A stretch of 64,000 bases of DNA from JABDMH01 sp965223165 (GCA_965223165.1 CBDCVQ010000011.1:186001-250000), one strand, 5' to 3'. Shown: positions 26,776 through 36,113, counted from the first letter of the stretch. Numbers and translations: made by a program. Notes: a model not told the origin generated them from the sequence alone.

Positions 26776-27174
26776 TCAGTCTTTGAGTAATGTCAGGTTG
26801 TTTTTGACATAGACTCGATCATACGGCTTCGATGCCCATTCTATTTTGTACAAATCCACCGGCTCCGGTCGGATCAACAATTCATCAAGGTAGTACAGGC
26901 GTGCGCCACGCCGAGACCCTTCCGCCCGGAGTCGCACCTGGTTAGCCGTATCTCTGACAGCAAACACCATCTCCCTGTAAGCCCAATGGCCGTCGTAGAT
27001 TTTTGACTCAAAAGGTTGAAACCCTGAGCCCCCAATACGGTAATTGTTGAGCCCGTCTACATCCAGGGAAAAGAGGAAGTCGTTGGGACGGAGAAGGACT
27101 TTGCCGTAGAAGAGCCCCACAAAAAGGCCGGAAAGAAGTAGGGATAGCCAAAGTCCGAACCGCCTTTCGAGCAT
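26776..27174 (-). CDS. Hypothetical single-pass membrane protein with extracytoplasmic beta-rich domain
   Basis: This 132-residue protein has one N-terminal helix (about 6-24) and a soluble tail rich in aromatic and alternating hydrophobic residues. A stretch reading GARLYYLDELLIRP resembles the closing strand of carbohydrate-binding jelly-roll modules. The longer open frame reaching 27519 would overlap the divergent haloperoxidase gene and lacks coding character there, so I take the ATG at 27174. It lies 50 bp upstream of the TMTC-like gene on the same strand and may be its accessory subunit. No family is recognised. Confidence 0.6.
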   Translation of the reverse strand: MLERRFGLWLSLLLSGLFVGLFYGKVLLRPNDFLFSLDVDGLNNYRIGGSGFQPFESKIYDGHWAYREMVFAVRDTANQVRLRAEGSRRGARLYYLDELLIRPEPVDLYKIEWASKPYDRVYVKNNLTLLKD

Positions 27175-27354
27175 CCGCTCAAGGTAGCAAATCGGCAGGA
27201 TGCCCTCAGAAGCAGGACTATATGGGTGACAGACCGAGCTCACAGGGACAAGAGGGCATCGCCAATACGCAAAAATGAGTACTTTTCGAGCCCCTAAGTG
27301 GTGTGAGCATTTGCCAAGCCGACCATCGACTAATTGTGGGCAATCGATCACAGG

Positions 27355-29316
27355 ATGCAAAGACAATGGGTGCTTGAACGGTTGAGGACCAGCATGCTCC
27401 TGTTGGGGCTGTTTGTGAGTCTGTATGGCAATGTCCAGGGTCAGCACAGTACCGCGCGGCAGTGGATGGAGACCGCCCTGAAAGTAATCAAGATCGAAGG
27501 TCGTGGTCCGACCATCCATGCGCGCAATCTATTTCATCTAAGTGTGGCCCTGTATGACTCTTGGGCCTACTTTGAGCCAGACGCGACTACTTATCTACTA
27601 GGCGATACCCTCGGCGACTTCCACTGCGCGTATCCCCAGTTTGACTTTGCCCCCGAGCAAGGGGATAGCCTGCGAGAGATCGTGATGAGCCATGCAGCCT
27701 TCAGCCTGCTCTTTTACCGCTTCAACCTGTTTGGTAGCAAGGGGCGCACCATCGACGTGCTGGACTCGCTTATGATTTCACTCGGACGAAATCCCAACGC
27801 TCGATCTAGGGATTACACGAAGGGATCGGCGGAAGCCCTGGGCAACTACATCGGGCAATGTATCATTGATTTTGGCTTTCAGGATGGTTCCAACGAGATC
27901 AACGAACATGAGATTCAGTTTTACCGGCCCTGGAATTCGCCACTCCAACCCGAACTACCCGGCGCCAAACCCCACGATCCGGACCATTGGCAGCCCATCT
28001 TTATTCGCCGCTACTTGGAGGCGAAAGGCAGAGATGTCACCCTCCCGGACTGGGCCACGCAGGTGTTAGAGCATCAGGACGAATTTCTCAGTCCGGAGTG
28101 GGGAGATGTGGTCCCCTTCTCCCTGACGGAGAATGATATGCAAGTCCGGGTAAGGGGCTATCCCTATCGGGTATACCTGGATCCCGGGCCACCCCCCTTT
28201 GTCGGCAGTGATGATCCAGACCAACGACAGGCCTATCGTGCTGGCTTCCTTGTCAATCTGCTATGGTCTGCTCACCTTGACCCTGCTGACTCGGTCAGGA
28301 TCGATATCTCCCCCACCCGGCTGGGGCGGAGCATTGACCTTCCCACCACGAGTCATGCGTATCCCCGGTTTTACCAGACCATGGAGGGCGGCAGTAAAGC
28401 CAGCGGACACAAAAAGAATCCGGCCACCAAGCGTCCCTATGCACCGAACCTGGTATTGCGGGGCGACTACACCCGCGTGATCGCCGAATATTGGGTGGAT
28501 GCCATCAATAGTGTCACCCCGCCTGGCCATTGGATCCAGACCTTTCACCAGGTGACTGACCATCCGGCCACCTCCCGCAAGTGGAGGGGCAAAGGCAAGC
28601 CCTTGGACACCCTAGAGTGGGATGTCAAATCATACCTCGCCATAGCCGGCGCCATGCACGACGCAGCCATCTCCGCCTGGAGCATCAAAGCATACTACGA
28701 CTACGTACGACCCATCACCGCCATTCGGTGGATGGCTGGACTGGGTCAATGTTCGGATTCGACGCGCTCCAACTTTCACGTGCTGGGATTACCCCTGATC
28801 CCCGGCCGGATCGAGGTGGTCGATAGCACGGACCAGCTGAGTGGTGGCAAAGGTGAGCACGTGGGAAAGCTCAAAGTCTACAGTTGGCGCGGGCCAGCGT
28901 ATATTGAGGACCCTAGGAAAGATCAGGCCGGGGTCGGTTGGATTTTGGCAGAGAACTGGTGGCCCTACCAGCGCTATTCGCTGACTACCCCACCCTTCCC
29001 GGGATACATCTCCGGGCACTCCACCTTCTCCACCGCGGCAGCCGAAGTACTCACTGCCATCACGGGAGATCCCTTCTTCCCCGGTGGCCTGTTGGAATTC
29101 ACCGCCAAGAAAAATCGGTTCTTGCAATTTGAAGAGGGCCCGACCGAAGATGTGACACTGCAGTGGGCGACCTACCGTGACGCAGCCGACGAGACCTGTC
29201 TATCCCGCATCTGGGGTGGCATCCATCCCCCGGCAGACGATATTCCAGGCCGGATCATCGGTCAGCGTATCGGCGAGAAGGCCATGGCTAAAGCTTGTTC
29301 TTACTTTGAGAAATAG
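27355..29316 (+). CDS. Exported vanadium-dependent haloperoxidase/PAP2-type phosphatase
   Basis: This 653-residue protein has a signal peptide (MLLLGLFVSLYG core, cut near residue 29). The PAP2/vanadate site is complete: KAYYDYVRP fits Kx6RP (about 445-453), YISGHS is the central SGH motif (about 551-556), and SRIWGGIHPPAD fits SRx5Hx3D (about 617-628). Vanadium haloperoxidases oxidise halides with peroxide; relatives of this length in Bacteroidota are mostly uncharacterised and could be phosphatases. A GTG at 27334 would add seven residues. It stands alone between unrelated genes on the other strand. Confidence 0.85.
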   Translation: MQRQWVLERLRTSMLLLGLFVSLYGNVQGQHSTARQWMETALKVIKIEGRGPTIHARNLFHLSVALYDSWAYFEPDATTYLLGDTLGDFHCAYPQFDFAPEQGDSLREIVMSHAAFSLLFYRFNLFGSKGRTIDVLDSLMISLGRNPNARSRDYTKGSAEALGNYIGQCIIDFGFQDGSNEINEHEIQFYRPWNSPLQPELPGAKPHDPDHWQPIFIRRYLEAKGRDVTLPDWATQVLEHQDEFLSPEWGDVVPFSLTENDMQVRVRGYPYRVYLDPGPPPFVGSDDPDQRQAYRAGFLVNLLWSAHLDPADSVRIDISPTRLGRSIDLPTTSHAYPRFYQTMEGGSKASGHKKNPATKRPYAPNLVLRGDYTRVIAEYWVDAINSVTPPGHWIQTFHQVTDHPATSRKWRGKGKPLDTLEWDVKSYLAIAGAMHDAAISAWSIKAYYDYVRPITAIRWMAGLGQCSDSTRSNFHVLGLPLIPGRIEVVDSTDQLSGGKGEHVGKLKVYSWRGPAYIEDPRKDQAGVGWILAENWWPYQRYSLTTPPFPGYISGHSTFSTAAAEVLTAITGDPFFPGGLLEFTAKKNRFLQFEEGPTEDVTLQWATYRDAADETCLSRIWGGIHPPADDIPGRIIGQRIGEKAMAKACSYFEK

Positions 29317-29334
29317 GGATGCACCTACGAATTG

Positions 29335-30666
29335 CTACAAAGTGATTTTGGTGCTGGCCTGCACGAACTCTCCCAGTGTCTCTGCCATGTAGCGCATATG
29401 CGCCTCCTCCAGTCCCGGCCAGACGCCCAGCCAGAAGGCGTCCTCCATGATCCGATCGGCATTGGCTAGCGAACCAGCGATCCTGCACTGCACCTTTTGA
29501 TAGGCCGGTTGTTTAGTCAAGTTACCTCCGAATAGCAGGCGGGTACCAATTTTCCGCTCCGTCAGAAAATGAATCAGATCCCTCCGGTCGATCCGTGCAT
29601 CCTGGATCACGATCAAATAACCAAACCAGCTCGGATTGGCATTGGGCTGACGGGTCGGCAATAAGAAGTGACCGGCAAAAGGACTCAGAAGTTCCTGTAA
29701 CAGTGCATGGTTCTGTCTCCGTTGCGCGACAAATGTCTCGATCTTGTCAAGCTGATTGGCTCCGATGGCCGCTTGCATGTCCGTCATCTTGAGGTTGTAG
29801 CCAATCTCGCTGTAGACATATTTGTGATCGTATCCGCAAGGCAAGTCGCCATGCTCCTGACTGAACCGCATGCCGCAGGCATTATCCTGCCCCGGTTTGC
29901 ACCAGCAGTCACGACCCCAACTGCGCAGGCGCTCCACAATGACCGACAGCTCAGGATTGTTGACCAGCACTGCTCCCCCTTCGCCCGTGGTGATATGGTG
30001 AGCAGGATAGAACGAGAGCGTGGACAAGTCACCGAAAGTGCCCGTCTTTGCCCCATGGTACGTGGCTCCCAATGCATCACAGTTGTCTTCGATCAGCCAA
30101 AGATTGTGCTCCCGGGCCAACCGGCGTACAGGATGGACGTCAAAGGGATTGCCCAGGGTATGTGCCAGGATGATAGCCTTAGTACGGGACGATATGGCCT
30201 GTGCAATCTGATCGACATCGATATTGGCCGTCCGGAGGTCTACATCGACGAACACCGGCACGCAACCGTATTGCACGATCGGATTGACCGTCGTCGGAAA
30301 TCCCGCGGCTACCGTGATCACCTCATCCCCCGGCTGCACGGCCCGCCTACCAAGTGAAGGTGAGCATATGGCAGCAAAGGCCAGCAGATTGGCCGACGAT
30401 CCTGAGTTGACCAGGTAGGTATCATGCACCCCCAGATACTGACACAAGGAGGTCTCAAATCGCTTACAGGCCAGCCCATCCGTGAGCCAGCCGCCAACCA
30501 ATACATTGATCGAGGAAAGGATGTCATCTGGATCCAAACAGGCACCTGTCACGGGAATCAGGTCCTTGCCCGGAACAATCTCATCCGTGGTGTTTGCAGT
30601 GATCGCAGACCGCAACCCGCCCAGCATCTCTGCGGGAATGTAACGATGTGATTTACCTCTACTCAA
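29335..30666 (-). CDS. rfbH: CDP-4-keto-6-deoxyglucose 3-dehydrase (DegT/DnrJ/EryC1 family, Fe-S type)
   Basis: This 443-residue protein is the PMP-dependent dehydrase (E1) that starts 3-deoxygenation in 3,6-dideoxyhexose synthesis. The motif FYPAHHITTGEGGA has His (about 223-224) where aminotransferases have the PLP Lys. The cysteines fit the E1 iron-sulfur pattern C-x57-C-x1-C-x7-C exactly: Cys196, Cys254, Cys256 and Cys264. The usual partners (cytidylyltransferase, 4,6-dehydratase, ferredoxin-type reductase) are not in the window, so the gene stands apart from a standard dideoxysugar operon. Dideoxysugars typically end surface polysaccharides, which fits the surrounding island. Confidence 0.93.
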   Translation of the reverse strand: MSRGKSHRYIPAEMLGGLRSAITANTTDEIVPGKDLIPVTGACLDPDDILSSINVLVGGWLTDGLACKRFETSLCQYLGVHDTYLVNSGSSANLLAFAAICSPSLGRRAVQPGDEVITVAAGFPTTVNPIVQYGCVPVFVDVDLRTANIDVDQIAQAISSRTKAIILAHTLGNPFDVHPVRRLAREHNLWLIEDNCDALGATYHGAKTGTFGDLSTLSFYPAHHITTGEGGAVLVNNPELSVIVERLRSWGRDCWCKPGQDNACGMRFSQEHGDLPCGYDHKYVYSEIGYNLKMTDMQAAIGANQLDKIETFVAQRRQNHALLQELLSPFAGHFLLPTRQPNANPSWFGYLIVIQDARIDRRDLIHFLTERKIGTRLLFGGNLTKQPAYQKVQCRIAGSLANADRIMEDAFWLGVWPGLEEAHMRYMAETLGEFVQASTKITL

Positions 30667-30898
30667 GTCTTTTGGTGGCTATGTCGGTGATGAAGATCGA
30701 CAAACTGGTTGGGATTTTTCTAAAAAATGAGTGGGCTTGTCGGGCGAGAGGAACCTAACATCTAAGGACAACCGGCAAAACTCGACCGGCTGGCACCCAA
30801 CCCAAGCTTGCCCATGCAGACCACCTGTCGACACACTCTCGATTGCCGTCGAAAAAGGTAATTTGTCCCGCCTGGACGCGGTCAACCCGTCAACGCCA

Positions 30899-32708
30899 AT
30901 GAGAGCACCAATCATAGACCGGGATCAAACCTTGCTCGGCCGTCCCATCCTATGGTGGGTGATCGGAGCCATGGGTCTGACCTTTCTATTGTTTGTGCCG
31001 GTGATCGGTCACGGATGGACCAACTGGGATGATCCGGCCTACATCCTCAACAACCCGCACATTCGCGAACTCGACTGGCCGTCGCTACTGCGCCTCTTCG
31101 ATCCGGACCACCGCGTATTTGACACCTATACTCCGCTGACGCAGGTAACCTTCGCGCTGGAGTACCAGCTGGCTGGACGAAATGCGAGTCTGTACCACCT
31201 AAATAATCTACTGCTCCACGTGGTCAATACGGGCTTGGTCTTTATGCTAGCTAGATCTCTTCAACTTCCCGCTTGGGTAGCATTGTTTACCACCCTCGTT
31301 TTTGGTATTCATCCCATGCATGTGGAGTCCGTAGCCTGGATCACCGAGCGCAAAGATCTGCTGTTCAGCTTCTTCTATCTGGTCTCAACCCTCAGCTATC
31401 TAGCATACCGCAAAGGCGCAGCGGAGACCAACGCTTTCTACCGGCAGCCGCTGTACTGGTTGTCGGTGACCTGCTTTGCTGCCTCTCTCTTTGCAAAGCC
31501 GCAGGCCGTGACCTTACCTGCGCTCCTGGTGCTCTGCGATCTCTGGCTGGGCAGAAAATGGCATCGCGGAGCTTTCCTGGACAAAGTGGCTTTCGTACTT
31601 CTCGCGGGTATGTTTACCGCGCTCAGCCTAGTGTGGAAGCATGCCCCAGAAACGGCCATCGAGCTGGCTCAACGCCTGAATCTCTCCGGCCAGGCTCTGG
31701 TTCTGTATTTGGGGAAATTCTTTTATCCCTGGCCCAGCAGCGCCGTGCACCCTTTCTCCCATTTCGAAGGTCCCCCTTGGTCATCATGGTTCGGGGGTTT
31801 GTTCCTGCTTCTTTTGGGTGTCCTGGTGATCTCTCTCTGGAAGATCAAGCGTTGGCCTTTCTTGATGTTTGGACTTCTCTTCTTTCTCATCCACATTTTC
31901 CCCACGCTCCATCTCTTTAAGGTAAATAGCTCCTTGATCTATGAGCGGTTCACATATTTGTCTTATGTGGGTCTCGCTATGGCCGTCGGATATGCCATGT
32001 ACCAGGTCGCGCATCGCTTTTTTTCACGTCCCGAGACGGTGCTTCTTGGCACCCTCATACTACTGGTTACAGTCATGGTCCCATTGACCGGGTCAGGTGT
32101 CAAGCACTGGAAGAATGCCGAAGCCCTGTGGACCAATGTGATCGCACACTATCCAGACGACCACTTTGCGTATGGCAGTAGAGCCAATCACTATCAATCG
32201 GAAGAAAGGTGGGACGACGCCCTCATCGACTATGATCGATGCCTCGCCATCCATCCGACGTTTGTGCCTGGGTCTTAACAATCGAGGACTCGTACACTAC
32301 GAAATGGGGAAATGGCCAGCGGCGCTAGCTGATTTTGAGAAGGCCTCCACCCTAAATCCAACCAGCAATCTGCTGCGCCTCCGCAAGTCCATTGTGCTCA
32401 TGGAAATGGACAGCCTGGAGGAAAGTCTGGCCGAGCTAGATATCCTACTTGCCGCAGACTCCACCTATCTACAAGGGTACGGGCAGCGAGGCAAGGTAAA
32501 GCATCGCCTAGGCCTATACGATCGGGCCATACACGACTTTTCCCAAGCCCTCGACTTGTCACCGGACAGCCGCGACCTCTACTTTGCGCGCGCCAAAGCC
32601 TATCGAGAGGTCGGCGAGACGCAAGCCATGATGGCGGATCTGCGTCGAGCTCAACAACTAGGTTACCAATTACCCGCGGAATACCTGGCCCTGCTCGATC
32701 ATCGCTGA
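30899..32708 (+). pseudogene. TMTC-like GT-C/TPR membrane protein, interrupted by a single-base frameshift
   Basis: The first frame encodes HGWTNWDDPAY (Asp44, Asp45), YTPLTQVTF, HPMHVESVAW, TERKDLLF and about ten helices, then enters the first TPR and stops at 32276-32278 (TAA). The TPR continues in the next frame to 32708. Removing one T at about 32273 restores VPGLNNRGLVHYE, a perfect TPR helix junction, and gives a 602-residue protein of normal family length. So this is one gene split by a +1 insertion or a sequencing error. If real, the product ends after the GT-C domain with half a TPR. I start it at the ATG at 30899; the upstream extension from 30731 lacks membrane-protein character. 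Confidence 0.85.
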
Positions 32709-32728
32709 TGCCCTTTGCTGGATCGGGC

Positions 32729-34348
32729 TCATCGCACCAGGGCAGCAGCTCGACGTTCCCACACAATCAACTGGTGCACGCCCGTGGTCTCAAGCACACT
32801 AGCCTCCTCATCCCAGGCATAAACCGTCGGGGCATCAACGGAAATGTCCGCTACGCCAATGACGCGATAGTGCGCTGTACAGAAATCAGCCTGCCAGTCC
32901 AAGATGGTTCGGTCGGCCCCTGCTTGCGGCACCCAGGACAGCGGATGATTGGATATGACCAAGAATCGCGGTGGGGCACCCTCCACATCCTGGATAAACT
33001 CCGATTGTCTGGCTTGGTGTGCATCAGACCCATCTACCAGGTAGGGGCCATACAGGTGCTTGGTCGGTGCCCGCAGGTCGGTATAGTAGTACAGTTGTGG
33101 CTCGCCACCCAGCACGACCAGGGCATCAGCGGGGCTGGATCTGGCCCGGATACTATCGGCCACGACGAAAGATTCATAAAACGGGTTGGTCCCATACATC
33201 TGACGCATCAGACTCGCATAGTCCGGTCCAAAAAAGTAGGAACGGCACGCATAGGCCTGTCCCGCAAAGATCCCGACGAGAGCCAAGGAACACCAGGCGT
33301 GACCCCCGCCCGCTGACTGCCATAGCTTTTGGCAGTGAAAAAAACAGGACGCTGCTGCCACGGATAGCATGGGTACCAGCAGGAGAAAATAGTGCCCGTG
33401 AAAGGTCCACCGAGGCAGAATCGAAAGCACCGAGGCCACCGCAAAGATCAGTACAAATGACTTGGTCAGCCCCTTGGATGGTCGCAAAACGACAAATAGC
33501 AGGCCCACCAGAGAGATGAAAAACCACACGCCGTAGAGCGGGACGATAGATGCCAGCGCGCTCCGGAGAAAGATGACCCCGTCAGAAGGGGATCCCGCTA
33601 AACTATGCCGCAGGATATATTCGAGATTCCAATAGAAGAACTCCCCACCGAGACTCTGTGCCTGAAGAAATAAGAAGACCAGCGCCATTGGCAACACCAA
33701 CGCTACCGCGAAAGATGCCAGGCCAATCACCTGCCTAGGCCCAGTCTCCCGCCCATCCCTGGGAAAGTGGATCACGAGAAAGACTAAGGCCCCCAGGGCA
33801 AAGAACAGGGCGGGTTGTTTGGCAAATACGGCCAGTCCAAAACAAAGACCGCTCAGGGCATTTCTCCAGGGAACCGGTATACCTCGCGCCATCAAAAAGT
33901 ACATGCCCCAGATCACAAATAAGATCACCAGATGTTCGGACAGCATACTCAGGCCACCCATGAAGGGATGCAGACTCAACAGGGCAAAGCCCAGGGTCCC
34001 TGCCGCCCCCCCCAGCTGACCATAGAGTGGGCGCGTGAGCCCATAGATGCCCATGGCTGTGGCGACATTGATCAAAAGAAAGGCGAGATGGAGCTGCCAA
34101 AGCTGCTGACCAAATAAGGTAAGGATCCCAGCATACAAGTAGAAGAGGCCCGGAGGTTTGGGGTCATAAAAGGACTCGTACGGCAACCCTCCTTCCAGGA
34201 GCAGCTGAGCAAAGTGCACATACAGACCCTCATCCCGCTCCAGCGGAAAATCGGATAGTCCCCAGCGGATGCCGGCCACCAGCACCAAGCAGGCCAACAC
34301 GAGACCAGGAAGGAATAGGGGTGACACCATGCGTGGCCGCGAGGTCAT
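32729..34348 (-). CDS. GT39/ArnT-like membrane glycosyltransferase
   Basis: This 539-residue protein has about eleven helices. After the first helix comes LERDEGLY (Asp39, Glu40), the acidic loop typical of GT39/ArnT-like GT-C enzymes. YDPKPPGLF, a frequent second signature in this group, follows. A soluble periplasmic domain forms the last 130 residues or so. It probably transfers a sugar from polyprenyl phosphate at the periplasmic face. It is the last GT-C-like gene of the island and is convergent with the frameshifted TMTC-like gene. Confidence 0.85.
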   Translation of the reverse strand: MTSRPRMVSPLFLPGLVLACLVLVAGIRWGLSDFPLERDEGLYVHFAQLLLEGGLPYESFYDPKPPGLFYLYAGILTLFGQQLWQLHLAFLLINVATAMGIYGLTRPLYGQLGGAAGTLGFALLSLHPFMGGLSMLSEHLVILFVIWGMYFLMARGIPVPWRNALSGLCFGLAVFAKQPALFFALGALVFLVIHFPRDGRETGPRQVIGLASFAVALVLPMALVFLFLQAQSLGGEFFYWNLEYILRHSLAGSPSDGVIFLRSALASIVPLYGVWFFISLVGLLFVVLRPSKGLTKSFVLIFAVASVLSILPRWTFHGHYFLLLVPMLSVAAASCFFHCQKLWQSAGGGHAWCSLALVGIFAGQAYACRSYFFGPDYASLMRQMYGTNPFYESFVVADSIRARSSPADALVVLGGEPQLYYYTDLRAPTKHLYGPYLVDGSDAHQARQSEFIQDVEGAPPRFLVISNHPLSWVPQAGADRTILDWQADFCTAHYRVIGVADISVDAPTVYAWDEEASVLETTGVHQLIVWERRAAALVR

Positions 34349-34449
34349 GTCAGTATGATATTGGTGGCGGAATTAGAGCAGGAGGAAGTTATCGGAAAAT
34401 CCGTAAGGTAGGTGGCCAAGGGCCTTCCTGCATGAGTGCCAAGCAGGGC

Positions 34450-35553
34450 TCAACGTGCCTCACCAGCCGAGCCGGGCGGAGCCTCGTGCTTACGCCAGTT
34501 GATCACCAGCGACACGATACGATTGTAGTTGGCCATACCATCGTGAATCTTATTGGACTTTAAGTAGGCATTGTACATGGCATCTCGCACCCTCGGGGCC
34601 AGGTCTGGAAATTTCTGCATCTGGGCATCGATGCTCGCCAGATCTGACTTGACTTGCTCAGGTACCGCATCCCACGTCCTCTGATACAGCTCCTCGTCGG
34701 CCCGATAGAAAGATCTGCGTAGATAGCGCCAATAGGACAGTTGACCGGAGTAGTGGATGAGGGGATGGTCGGATCGGGCACAAAGCACATAGGCGAGAAA
34801 ATTGCAGTCGCCTTCGCCCGTGACACCCAGACCATGAAAGAACTCATGCGCTATCACAAAGGGTTTTTGCAGGGTGTGCAGGCCGACATCCACATTGCAC
34901 TCGCCGGACAGGGGATTGTAGAAGCCAGCCGTACCCAGGCGGAGCAATATCCCCTGGGGCTTTAGCTCTCGGCACTTTAGTCCACTTCGATCAATGTAGC
35001 CGTACTGACCTGCGATAGTGAGGGCGGCCTCTCGTATCTCCCGGCGAATCTGCCGAAAGTCAGACTGGGACCAGGACGGATCCACCTCCACATCGTGGGC
35101 AAGTCGATAGGGGCCTAGGCCCGAAAGTATAGCTTCCGCCTCGGCGAGAAACTCGTCCTCCGTGATCTCCGCTGGCTGCCAGTCGAGCCGACTCAATAGC
35201 GCCGGCCGATCATAGTTGAAGCCCCACAGCAGGTAGAAACAGAAGATGACCCATCCGGCCAGGCCGCCCAAGCGATAAAGCAGCTTGCCCCAGGCAGGCC
35301 ACTTCCTCCAACCTTGGCGTCTGAGGTCCCGAACTAGTACAATCACATAACCCAGCAGTGCCAGTAGCAGCACATAGAAGAAGGCAAAGGGCAAAAAGGC
35401 TATAGTGTGGTCCAGCAAAGCCCTCGATCCGACAAAAAGCCCTTGACCGTACCATTGCTCGATCCAGGTCGGGTGGGCCCACCAGTGGATCATGAGCGCA
35501 AACAGGGCCAAAACGACTCCCAAAGTATCCATTTGACGGCGCCAATGTTTCAT
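34450..35553 (-). CDS. DUF3810 family membrane protein with HExxH motif
   Basis: This 367-residue protein has three N-terminal helices (within about 8-120) followed by a soluble domain with IAHEFFHGLG, a zinc-protease HExxH motif, then EGDCNFLAY with a possible third ligand. This matches DUF3810, found mainly in Bacteroidota and thought to be membrane-bound metalloproteases with no assigned substrate. It stands alone between the GT39-like gene and the divergent thioredoxin gene. Confidence 0.87.
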   Translation of the reverse strand: MKHWRRQMDTLGVVLALFALMIHWWAHPTWIEQWYGQGLFVGSRALLDHTIAFLPFAFFYVLLLALLGYVIVLVRDLRRQGWRKWPAWGKLLYRLGGLAGWVIFCFYLLWGFNYDRPALLSRLDWQPAEITEDEFLAEAEAILSGLGPYRLAHDVEVDPSWSQSDFRQIRREIREAALTIAGQYGYIDRSGLKCRELKPQGILLRLGTAGFYNPLSGECNVDVGLHTLQKPFVIAHEFFHGLGVTGEGDCNFLAYVLCARSDHPLIHYSGQLSYWRYLRRSFYRADEELYQRTWDAVPEQVKSDLASIDAQMQKFPDLAPRVRDAMYNAYLKSNKIHDGMANYNRIVSLVINWRKHEAPPGSAGEAR

Positions 35554-35677
35554 TTGTAGCAGCTAAGACAGTTTGCATCCGGTCGTGAACCACAGTCGAT
35601 CCTCGTGCGTTTATGATAGCGGACCGACATTCATTTCTAAACGTATAGAATTGACAGCAGCTTGCGGATATTCTTAC

Positions 35678-35685
35678 TATTTTTG
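35678..35685 (+). promoter_or_regulatory. Candidate Bacteroidota -7 box upstream of trxA
   Basis: TATTTTTG at this site fits the TAnnTTTG -7 consensus used by the primary sigma factor of Bacteroidota and lies 40 bp before the thioredoxin start. A TTGACA at 35651 is 24 bp upstream, slightly too far for the usual -33 element, so support is moderate. Confidence 0.35.
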
Positions 35686-35725
35686 TCCGTCCAATTTTTG
35701 ATCACTTAGATAAAACTAATTTGTA

Positions 35726-36043
35726 ATGGCATTTGAATTCACAGATACCAACTTCCAGGAAGTTGCTCTCGACAGAGAAGGACTATCAGTCGTAGATTTT
35801 TGGGCTGAATGGTGTGGTCCTTGTCGTCTGGTGGGTCCAATTATCGAAGACCTCTCCAATGAGTACGATGGAAAGGCTGTCATCGGCAAAGTCAATGTGG
35901 ATGAGCACCCTGAGGTATCGATGAAGTATGGTGTACGTAGCATTCCCACCATCCTGTTTATCAAGGATGGAGAGGTAGTGCACAAGCACGTAGGAACCGC
36001 GACAAAACAAGCCTTGACAGAAAAAATCGAGGCTCATTTATAA
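35726..36043 (+). CDS. trxA: Thioredoxin
   Basis: This 105-residue cytoplasmic protein has the classic active site WCGPC at residues 29-33 (Cys30, Cys33). The cis-Pro segment is SIPTILF and a conserved Gly-rich C-terminal strand follows. Length and motifs are those of canonical Trx, which reduces protein disulfides and is recycled by thioredoxin reductase. It is a single gene closed by a strong hairpin terminator 24 bp downstream, before the DUF58 gene. Confidence 0.96.
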   Translation: MAFEFTDTNFQEVALDREGLSVVDFWAEWCGPCRLVGPIIEDLSNEYDGKAVIGKVNVDEHPEVSMKYGVRSIPTILFIKDGEVVHKHVGTATKQALTEKIEAHL

Positions 36044-36066
36044 GATTTTCGAGGATCTAAGATTAG

Positions 36067-36108
36067 AAGCTCCTGTTCTACGTTTAGGATAGGAGCTTTT
36101 CTATTTTT
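36067..36108 (+). terminator. Rho-independent terminator after trxA
   Basis: A 14-bp stem with two G-T pairs (36067-36080 with 36085-36098) closes on a CGTT tetraloop and is followed by TTTT and, after two bases, TTTTT. It ends just before the start of the DUF58 gene, so the two genes are probably transcribed separately. Confidence 0.85.
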
Positions 36109-36113
36109 GGCCT

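Noticed and set aside
27175..27519. N-terminal extension of the 26776 frame by about 115 codons
   Set aside because: It would overlap the divergent haloperoxidase gene and its signal peptide; the composition is not protein-like and the ATG at 27174 precedes a clean membrane helix.
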